This document shows, one piece after another, positions 43,990-51,314 of a stretch of DNA of 64,000 nt. This DNA comes from DATCRE01 sp964235605 (lineage in GTDB: Bacteria > Bacteroidota > Bacteroidia > Cytophagales > Cyclobacteriaceae). Below the pieces are notes generated by a model. It did not search any database. It had not been told where the DNA came from and saw nothing but the letters and a program-made list of their open reading frames with translations. The DNA is taken from contig CAXSCR010000001.1 of assembly GCA_964235605.1 (NCBI GenBank), positions 124,001 through 188,000 of the forward strand. The letters are read 5' to 3'. Each line of letters opens with the position of its first letter. Within the stretch, counting starts at the first letter, position 1. Position numbers and translations under genes: made by a program.

Positions 43990-45378
43990 TTACCCGAATA
44001 AATCTTGAAAGACCTCCATTAGTTTTCCAAACGATTTAACTTTGATTTTGGTTTTTGAAGGATCAATTGATTTTTGGCTATACTTCGAAATGTAAATCTC
44101 AGTGAAGCCAAGCTTTTCAGCTTCAGAAATTCGTTGATCTATTCGGTTTACGGCCCGTAATTCGCCCCCCAAACCAACCTCTGCAGCGAAACAGAATTTA
44201 TCTGAAATAGGAATTTCCTCCATCGATGAAATAATAGATATGCAAATAGCCAAGTCAATAGCCGGATCCTCTACCGTAATGCCACCAGCCATATTTAAAA
44301 ACACATCCTGCGTACCCATTCGAAAACCACAACGTTTCTCTAAAACTGCAAGCAGCATGTTCAGTCGCTTTTGATCAAAGCCTGTTGGTGTTCGTTGCGG
44401 TGTACCATAAGATGCCGGACTTACTAAAGATTGAATCTCGATAAGCAACGGCCTATTGCCTTCAATAGTAGCGCCAATAGTTGCTCCACTTATATGTCCA
44501 TCTTTTTGTGAAATTAAGATTTCTGATGGATTAGAAACTTCGCGCAGGCCTGAGCCTAGCATTTCGTAAATTCCGATTTCAGAAGTAGAGCCAAATCGAT
44601 TTTTCGTTGTTCGTAAAATACGATAAGCCAAATGCCTGTCACCCTCAAATTGCAAAACGGTGTCAACCATATGTTCCAGTACTTTTGGACCAGCGAGCAA
44701 TCCATCTTTAGTAATGTGTCCAACAAGAAAAACAGGGGTGTTCGTTTCTTTCGAGAATTTCATTAACTCCCCCGAACACTGCCGAACTTGGGCAATACTT
44801 CCTGCCGTTGAATCAAGAAGGTGAGAATGCAATGTTTGAATAGAATCTATGATAACTACTTGTGGTTGCAGTGATTCAATTGACGTGAAAATGTTTCGTG
44901 TATTGGTCTCTGCGAGTGTATAAAAATTTTGATTGCTATTTTTTAAGCCAGCATCGGTTAGTCGTTCAGCGCGCATTTTTATTTGTTGTTCACTTTCCTC
45001 ACCTGACACATAAAGGACTTTAAAGTTCCTTAATGCTAATCCAAGTTGTAACATCAATGTAGATTTGCCAATTCCAGGCTCGCCACCAATAAGAACCAAT
45101 GAACCAGGAACAATTCCACCGCCAAGAACCCGATCAAGCTCATTATCTGAGGTAGAAATTCTGATCTCACTCCCGCTTTCGATTTCGGCAAGTGTTTTAG
45201 GTCTTGATGTTTTTTCCCGCGAAGGAGTTGGGTTCCACTCGTTTTTATCGTCGGTTTTTTTCTGCACCACTTCTTCAACAAAAGTGTTCCAGGCATTACA
45301 AGAAGGGCATTTACCTAGCCATTTAGAGGCTTCATAACCACAGCTCTGACAGAAGAAAGTTGATCTAGATTTAGCCAA
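43990..45378 (-). CDS. radA: DNA repair protein RadA
   Basis: RadA (Sms) is a hexameric DNA helicase that drives branch migration in recombination and repair. The 462 residues show the N-terminal zinc finger CQSCGYEASKWLGKCPSC (residues 10-27), the RecA-like core with Walker A GGEPGIGKSTL (about 97-107), the RadA-specific KNRFGSTSEIGIYEM (about 258-272), and the C-terminal Lon-protease-like domain with DLAICISIISS and GEVGLGGELR-type sequence (AEVGLGGELRAV). Length and order are standard. The GNAT gene follows one base after its stop. Confidence 0.96.
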   Translation of the reverse strand: MAKSRSTFFCQSCGYEASKWLGKCPSCNAWNTFVEEVVQKKTDDKNEWNPTPSREKTSRPKTLAEIESGSEIRISTSDNELDRVLGGGIVPGSLVLIGGEPGIGKSTLMLQLGLALRNFKVLYVSGEESEQQIKMRAERLTDAGLKNSNQNFYTLAETNTRNIFTSIESLQPQVVIIDSIQTLHSHLLDSTAGSIAQVRQCSGELMKFSKETNTPVFLVGHITKDGLLAGPKVLEHMVDTVLQFEGDRHLAYRILRTTKNRFGSTSEIGIYEMLGSGLREVSNPSEILISQKDGHISGATIGATIEGNRPLLIEIQSLVSPASYGTPQRTPTGFDQKRLNMLLAVLEKRCGFRMGTQDVFLNMAGGITVEDPAIDLAICISIISSMEEIPISDKFCFAAEVGLGGELRAVNRIDQRISEAEKLGFTEIYISKYSQKSIDPSKTKIKVKSFGKLMEVFQDLFG

Positions 45379-45474
45379 ATGATATACTTTATAGAAGCAG
45401 CGTTCAAAATTAAACCAAACTTAATTCTTAATAGTGCTTTAATCTTTATAAATTTATAGCCTGATCCCCCCAAT

Positions 45475-47409
45475 ATGAAAAAGCTGATTTCCTTACTTTT
45501 ACTTTGTGCTCCTTTAACCATCCTAGCACAAAAATCACCCATCAAGTTTGGCGTTATACCCATAGACGACATGAAAATGACTTCTTATGAAAACGATTCA
45601 TCTGCATCCGCAGTCGTTTTAGAAGATTACGGCGTAGCCTATATAAGCGCAACAACAGTTTCTCCTTCAATGATCTTTGAAAGACATACAAGAATAAAAA
45701 TACTAAAAAAGAAAGGTCTTGAATGGGCAGATATAGCGATCCCTCTATTTCATTCTGGTTCAGCAGAGGAAAGAGTTTCTAATTTGAAAGCTTCAACCTA
45801 CAATTTAGAAAACGGGAAGATTGTAGAGACACGAATGATTAAAGACGGAGTTTTTAAGGACAAGTTTAACAGAAACATTAATCTTCAAAAATTTACATTG
45901 CCTAATGTAAAAGAGGGATCAGTCATTGAATACGTGTACAAAGTTAATTCTGAATTTTTTACGAATTTTCCGAATTGGGAATTTCAAAAAAAGATTCCGG
46001 TGCGATTGAGTGAATATTGGGCCGTGATGCCTGAATTTTTTCTTTATGAAAGATACATGCAAGGATACCTTTCGACTAGTTATGATGTTAAGACCAAAAC
46101 GAATGCAAATTATGATGAAGTAGCACATCATTGGACTTGCAAAAATGTGCCTGCATTCAAAGCAGAACCCTACATGACCTGTGAAGATGACTATATCTCA
46201 AAAATAAATTTTGCCTTATCTCATATAAACATTCCAGGAAAGATCACACAAGAAATAATGGGCTCCTGGTCTAAATTCAATCAACTATTACTTGAAGATG
46301 AAGATTTCGGTAAAGTCATTTCTAAATCAGGTTTCCTAAAAGAACAAACTGAACAGATTATGGCAGGCATTACAGATCCAATGAAAAAAGTTGAGGCTAT
46401 CCATACCTATATAAGGCAAAATATTGAATGGGATGGAGAGAAAGATATGTATGCAGGCAACTTAAAGAAGGTAATAGAAAATAAAAAAGGAACAGCAGCC
46501 GATATTAACTTAATGTTAGCATCCATGCTAGATAAGGCTGGTTTTACTGTAGACATGGTCATGTTGAGCACACGCGATCATGGATTTGTAAGGACATCAT
46601 ACCCTATGACACGCCAATTTAATTATGTGATCTGCGCATTACGAATTAACGATAAAACCATTTTATTGGATGCTACTGAAAAATATTTGCCCATGTCTAT
46701 ACTGCCAGAGCGGTGTTTAAACGGACAAGGATTAGTAATATCTAAAACTCGCCATGGTTGGATAGACATTAGTTCAAAGGCTAAAGCAAAGACTATTGTA
46801 AGTACAGAATTAACGGTTAAAAACACAGGTGAACTACAGGGCAATATCAATTTCAGTCGCGATGGTTATGATGCTTTAAAAATGCGCAATGAATATCAAC
46901 TAAAGGGTGAAGCAGAATATGTAAAAGATTTCACAGCGCATAAAACATGGCAAATCACAAAAACGGAATTTGAGAACATTAGGCAGGAGGAAAAACCAGT
47001 AAAAGAAAAGCATGAGCTTATAATTGATGACCATACTTCCGTAACAAATGATATCATTTATATCAATCCATTTGTTGTATCTCAGCAAAAGGAAAACCCA
47101 TTTAAAATGGAAACAAGAGAATATCCCGTAGATTTCGGAACAGCTATTGAAGAAATGTACCTTTGTAAGTTAATGATCCCGTCTGGATATGTAGTTGATG
47201 AGTTACCCGCAAGTAAAATACTAGTTTTGCCAGGCAATGCCGCTAAGTATATTTATAATATAACTCAGACGGGAGATATGCTTGCTTTTACAAGCAATCT
47301 TCAAATAAATAAAAGTTTATATCTAGTAGACGAGTATAATAATCTAAGAGAGTTCTTTAACCAGGTTGTCGCTAAGCAAGCGGAACAGATTGTATTGAAG
47401 AGGAAGTAA
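45475..47409 (+). CDS. DUF3857 / transglutaminase-like protein, degenerate active site
   Basis: An exported 644-residue protein: signal peptide MKKLISLLLLCAPLTILAQ, an N-terminal DUF3857 domain (to about residue 230), a transglutaminase-like core (about 280-410) and a C-terminal DUF2569-like beta region. In the core, GTAADINLML puts Ala341 where transglutaminase folds have the catalytic cysteine, and FNYVIC has Tyr384 where the histidine is expected; the aspartate remains (LLDATE, Asp399). It is therefore probably not a cysteine enzyme, though this may be usual for its subfamily. A paralogue with cysteine and histidine follows 30 bases downstream. Confidence 0.83.
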   Translation: MKKLISLLLLCAPLTILAQKSPIKFGVIPIDDMKMTSYENDSSASAVVLEDYGVAYISATTVSPSMIFERHTRIKILKKKGLEWADIAIPLFHSGSAEERVSNLKASTYNLENGKIVETRMIKDGVFKDKFNRNINLQKFTLPNVKEGSVIEYVYKVNSEFFTNFPNWEFQKKIPVRLSEYWAVMPEFFLYERYMQGYLSTSYDVKTKTNANYDEVAHHWTCKNVPAFKAEPYMTCEDDYISKINFALSHINIPGKITQEIMGSWSKFNQLLLEDEDFGKVISKSGFLKEQTEQIMAGITDPMKKVEAIHTYIRQNIEWDGEKDMYAGNLKKVIENKKGTAADINLMLASMLDKAGFTVDMVMLSTRDHGFVRTSYPMTRQFNYVICALRINDKTILLDATEKYLPMSILPERCLNGQGLVISKTRHGWIDISSKAKAKTIVSTELTVKNTGELQGNINFSRDGYDALKMRNEYQLKGEAEYVKDFTAHKTWQITKTEFENIRQEEKPVKEKHELIIDDHTSVTNDIIYINPFVVSQQKENPFKMETREYPVDFGTAIEEMYLCKLMIPSGYVVDELPASKILVLPGNAAKYIYNITQTGDMLAFTSNLQINKSLYLVDEYNNLREFFNQVVAKQAEQIVLKRK

Positions 47410-47439
47410 ACTATAAGGAAACTGATAAAATAATAGGCT

Positions 47440-49359
47440 ATGAAGAAAGGGCTCAGATTGGTAATTGCTAGTTGCTTGTATACTATAGTTGCTTTGGGCG
47501 GTGGTGATCCAAAATTTCCTGTTAGTGAAATTCCAGAAGCATTATTAAAGGACGTAAATGCAGTAGTGCGTGAAAACAAAATTATATTTAAAATCCTTTC
47601 GCAGAGCAAAGCATCTGTTTATAGCTACTATGCTATCACAATTTTAGACGCAAACGGAAAAAAGCACGCAACTGATGTAGAGTTTTATGATAAGCTTACA
47701 AAGCTAACTACATTTAATGCTAGTGTTTATGATGCTAATGGAAAATTAATTAGGAAACTAAAGAACAGCGAGATCTATGACCAAAGTGTATATGATGGAA
47801 GTACATTATTCAGTGATGACCGCCTAAAGGTTGCTGACTTGTCGCAAAGTAGCTACCCTTATACTGTTATATTTGAATACGAAAAAGAATATAAATATCT
47901 CTACCACATAGACGGATCAATCATTGTACCCGACGAAAAAGTATCAGTTCAAAAATCGTCCTATCAATTAATTTTTCCAGCTTCTTTAGCACCGCGGTAT
48001 AAAACTTTTAATATTGACAGTAACCCCATTAAAGCAACGCTGGAGAATGGAATGGAATCTCTTCTTTGGACTTTTGAAAATGTTAATCCTATAATTTATG
48101 AGGCACTAGGCAACGGCTGGGCTAGTATAATGCCAAGAATAAAAGCGGCACCAAGTCATTTTGAGTTTGAAGGATATATCGGTGACATGCATACTTGGGA
48201 GGACTATGGAAAGTGGATTGCTTCTCTTAATAAGGGACGTGATGTTTTACCCGAAGCCACAAAAATTAAAATCAAGGAAATTACAGCCAATCTTAAGACA
48301 ACAGAAGAGAAGATTAAAGCTGTTTATGAATACTTACAAGGCCGATCTCGTTATGTAGGTATTCAATTGGGCATAGGGGGATATCAACCATTTGAAGCGT
48401 CAATAGTAGACAAGACAGGCTATGGAGATTGCAAGGCGCTATCTAACTATACTGTAGCGTTATTAAAAGAGATAGGAATAAAGGCGCATTATGTTTTAAT
48501 AATGGCTGGACCAGACGCATTGACTCTTCAAGAAGAATTTCCTTCATCTCAATTTAATCACGCTACGGTTTGTGTTCCAAATGGAAAAGATACCGTTTGG
48601 CTCGAATGCACAAGTCAAACTATCCCTTATGGTTATGCAGGCAAATTTACTGGTGGTCGTAAAGCATTGGCTATAACAGATAACGGAGCTACAATTGTAA
48701 GAACTCCAGTTTATACGGCTGAGCAAAATTCGCAAATCACAAAGGCTGATGTTTATTTTGAAATGAATGGGAATGCTAAAACGAAAACACAAACCATTTA
48801 TTCAGGACTACAATATGAAAATGAGAATTTGAATTCATTACTCGATGATCAATATGATGATCAAAAAAAGTGGATTCAGGCAAATACAGGGATACCAACT
48901 TTTGATATCAACTCATTTTCAATGAAAAACATAAAGGATAAGATACCATCAGCAATTGTAAATCTTGACTTGACGCTAAACAGGCTCGCATCAGTAAGTG
49001 GCAAACGATTATTCCTTACACCTAACTTAATGAATCGTTGGACCTTTATACCAGAACGTATAGAAAATAGAAAAACAAATGTTGTGCGTAAAATGGCATA
49101 TATCGATTACGACACCATTCGTTATCATTTACCTGAAGAAATTTATCCTGAATTTTTGCCAGAACCTATTAAAATCAAATCACAATTTGGTGAATATGAA
49201 TCGAGCTTTAAACTAGAGCAAGGTAATTTGTTATACATGCGTAGGCTGAAAATGAATAAAGGTGAATTTCCCCCTGCAACATATAAGGAACTTATCGATT
49301 TTTGCAAGAGTATAAACAAGGCAGATAATGCTAAAATTGTTTTCCTAAACAAAACCTAG
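47440..49359 (+). CDS. DUF3857 / transglutaminase-like protein, intact Cys-His
   Basis: A 639-residue exported paralogue of the preceding protein, with a signal peptide (MKKGLRLVIASCLYTIVALG) and the same order of domains: DUF3857 (about 40-220), transglutaminase-like core (about 260-400) and a beta-rich C-terminus. The core keeps GYGDCKALS (Cys331) and FNHATV (His374), with Glu389 in WLECTS at the third position. It may crosslink or cleave peptides at the cell surface; substrates are unknown for the family. It is 30 bases after the first copy, likely in one operon, and its last 4 bases overlap the convergent SDR gene. Confidence 0.85.
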   Translation: MKKGLRLVIASCLYTIVALGGGDPKFPVSEIPEALLKDVNAVVRENKIIFKILSQSKASVYSYYAITILDANGKKHATDVEFYDKLTKLTTFNASVYDANGKLIRKLKNSEIYDQSVYDGSTLFSDDRLKVADLSQSSYPYTVIFEYEKEYKYLYHIDGSIIVPDEKVSVQKSSYQLIFPASLAPRYKTFNIDSNPIKATLENGMESLLWTFENVNPIIYEALGNGWASIMPRIKAAPSHFEFEGYIGDMHTWEDYGKWIASLNKGRDVLPEATKIKIKEITANLKTTEEKIKAVYEYLQGRSRYVGIQLGIGGYQPFEASIVDKTGYGDCKALSNYTVALLKEIGIKAHYVLIMAGPDALTLQEEFPSSQFNHATVCVPNGKDTVWLECTSQTIPYGYAGKFTGGRKALAITDNGATIVRTPVYTAEQNSQITKADVYFEMNGNAKTKTQTIYSGLQYENENLNSLLDDQYDDQKKWIQANTGIPTFDINSFSMKNIKDKIPSAIVNLDLTLNRLASVSGKRLFLTPNLMNRWTFIPERIENRKTNVVRKMAYIDYDTIRYHLPEEIYPEFLPEPIKIKSQFGEYESSFKLEQGNLLYMRRLKMNKGEFPPATYKELIDFCKSINKADNAKIVFLNKT

Positions 49360-50168
49360 CTTTCAGTGACAGGCGCATTGGCCTCTTTAGCCATTACATT
49401 ATAGACCAATTTATCAGCAAGATTCGGGAACCATTTATTAAGAAGCACTGCTAGTTTTCCCTGCGATGTCAAAATCAAATCTCTTTTTCCTTTGACAGTG
49501 GCACGGTAAATATGTTTAGCACATTCTTGGGCCGTCATCATGTCGCCTTCATTACGTGGTGATTCTCCTTGAGAGTTTCCATCTTTAGTTAGTGAACGAT
49601 TACGAATATTGCTTGCCGTAAAACCAGGGCAGGCCGTAAGCACATGTACGCCGGACTTCAAATATTCAGTACGCAATACTTCCAGGAAGCCATTTAAGGC
49701 AAATTTTGAAGCTGAATATCCTATGCGGCCTGGCAATCCCCTGTAGCCTGCAATAGATGAAATACCAACTACAGAACCTTTATTTTTCTTAATCTCTGGC
49801 AAACAATATTTAGTGGCGTACAGAACGCCATAAAAATTAATATCCATTACTTTCTTTACAACATCCATATCGACATCTTCGAATAAAGCACGCATGGAAA
49901 TGCCTGCATTATTAATTAGTACATCAATAGTTCCGTATTTATAAATAGCTTCTTGAGCCATTAATTTATTGTCTTCTTCCTGACTTACATCGGCCTGGAA
50001 TCCCGTAATTGTAATTCCCTTGGTTTGGAGTTCTGCCACAGTCTTATGTAGCTCTCCAGCATTTCTTCCGGTTATAAGAACTTTTGAACCGTTGATTCCG
50101 AATACTTCAGCAAGAGCCTTACCGATGCCAGATGAGCCGCCTGTAATTACAACAACCTTGTCTTTCAT
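49356..50168 (-). CDS. Short-chain dehydrogenase/reductase (SDR)
   Basis: A 270-residue NAD(P)-dependent oxidoreductase of the classical SDR type. The cofactor motif is ITGGSSGIGKALAEV (about residues 8-22), then NNAGIS, the catalytic serine in GISSIAGYRG and the YxxxK in GYSASKFALNGF. The C-terminus has a hydrophobic patch (KLAVLLNKWFPNLADKLVY) as in membrane-associated lipid-modifying SDRs. The substrate is unknown; a lipid or ketone is plausible given the acyltransferase gene next door on the other strand. It is convergent with, and overlaps by 4 bases, the second DUF3857 gene. Confidence 0.88.
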   Translation of the reverse strand: MKDKVVVITGGSSGIGKALAEVFGINGSKVLITGRNAGELHKTVAELQTKGITITGFQADVSQEEDNKLMAQEAIYKYGTIDVLINNAGISMRALFEDVDMDVVKKVMDINFYGVLYATKYCLPEIKKNKGSVVGISSIAGYRGLPGRIGYSASKFALNGFLEVLRTEYLKSGVHVLTACPGFTASNIRNRSLTKDGNSQGESPRNEGDMMTAQECAKHIYRATVKGKRDLILTSQGKLAVLLNKWFPNLADKLVYNVMAKEANAPVTES

Positions 50169-50255
50169 AAAGCTATATTCTTTATAAAATACAAATAAAT
50201 TAAGACACGGTCAAAAATAGTAATACTTGTTATATTGCCACCAAGAAACAAATTC

Positions 50256-51125
50256 ATGTTTTTCATCCGACTTCTCTCACGACTTTCTCTGCAAATTTTG
50301 TATCTGCTTTCTGATTTTATGTTTTTCATGGCGTATTATATTATTCGCTATAGAAGGAGGCTGGTTAATAGCAATTTGCGCTTGTCATTTCCTGAAAAAT
50401 CAATAGATGAATTAAAAAAAATCGAAAAAGAATTCTATAGGAATTTATGTGATTACACGGTGGAGACACTAAAGCTCTTAAGTATCAGTAAAGAAGAGCT
50501 GGGTAAGCGCATGGTTTTTAAAACGCCTGAAATCCCGATCAAATACAATCAACAAAATCAATCCATACTAATTTTAGCATCGCATCACTTTAACTGGGAA
50601 TGGTTAGTAACGGCTGCATGCTTCAATTTACCCATGCAGGTTGATTTTGTTTATCAGAAAGTCAATAACGATTTTTTTGAACGCATTTCAATGGCATTCA
50701 GAACCCGTTTTGGCGCGCATCCTATAAAACGAGATGAAGTTGCCAGGGAGGTTGTAAAAAGGAAGAACATCGTACGTGCAATTGCCACTGTGGCTGATCA
50801 ATACCCAGGTTATGGACGTGATAAAAAATATGCAACAATCTTTCTTAACCAAGAGACGGTATTTTTTCACGGCACCAATCAACTGGCTATTCTCACCCAG
50901 TATCCTGTTATATTTTACGAAATTAGAAAAGTGAAACGTGGTTATTACGAAACAGTAGCGATTGAAATTGCGCATCCGCCCTTCAACAGAAACAGTAACG
51001 AAGTGATTGAAAAATACATTGCTGCTGTGGAGGCGCTTATTAAAGAAAACCCTTCTGGCTGGCTATGGTCCCATAATCGCTGGAAGAAAAGACACATGGA
51101 GGGAAAAAAAGCTGCTAGCTTATAG
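50256..51125 (+). CDS. LpxL/HtrB-like lysophospholipid acyltransferase
   Basis: A membrane-bound acyltransferase of 289 residues, of the family that adds secondary acyl chains to lipid A. The catalytic motif is SHHFNWEW (H-x4-E, about residues 108-115), and RRRLVNSNLRLSFPEKS near residue 30 is typical of Bacteroidota homologues. The conserved segment DQYPGYG and FFHGTNQLAI-type sequence (ETVFFHGTNQLAILTQYPV) follow. I chose ATG 50256; the frame is open to TTG 50235 but the hydrophobic N-terminus starts naturally at the ATG. Acting on lipid A is an inference from family. Confidence 0.87.
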   Translation: MFFIRLLSRLSLQILYLLSDFMFFMAYYIIRYRRRLVNSNLRLSFPEKSIDELKKIEKEFYRNLCDYTVETLKLLSISKEELGKRMVFKTPEIPIKYNQQNQSILILASHHFNWEWLVTAACFNLPMQVDFVYQKVNNDFFERISMAFRTRFGAHPIKRDEVAREVVKRKNIVRAIATVADQYPGYGRDKKYATIFLNQETVFFHGTNQLAILTQYPVIFYEIRKVKRGYYETVAIEIAHPPFNRNSNEVIEKYIAAVEALIKENPSGWLWSHNRWKKRHMEGKKAASL

Positions 51126-51170
51126 CTACTGGTTTGATTGTGCAAATTTTAACGGGTTGGAATAATTACA

Positions 51171-51309
51171 GATTAGTCAATGTGCAAATGTGCAGATTGG
51201 ATAAAGAGTGGCAAGCGTCATGCGCGCTGATAGTTTGTATAAGTTTGATGGTGCAGGTTTAATGCGCATTACAGGTACTATAATTTGCACCTTTGCACAT
51301 CGACTAATT
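51171..51309. repeat. Long imperfect inverted repeat of TGTGCAAA-type sequence
   Basis: Left arm 51171-51198 (GATTAGTCAATGTGCAAATG and on) and right arm 51282-51309 are imperfect reverse complements over 28 bases with about four mismatches, around an 83-base centre. The arms share the core GTCAATGTGCAAAT with the repeats at 63.48-63.66 kb, so this is one family of intergenic element. It lies between the convergent acyltransferase and SNF2 genes, where it could also terminate transcription. No transposase is associated. Confidence 0.6.
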
Positions 51310-51314
51310 GAAGA

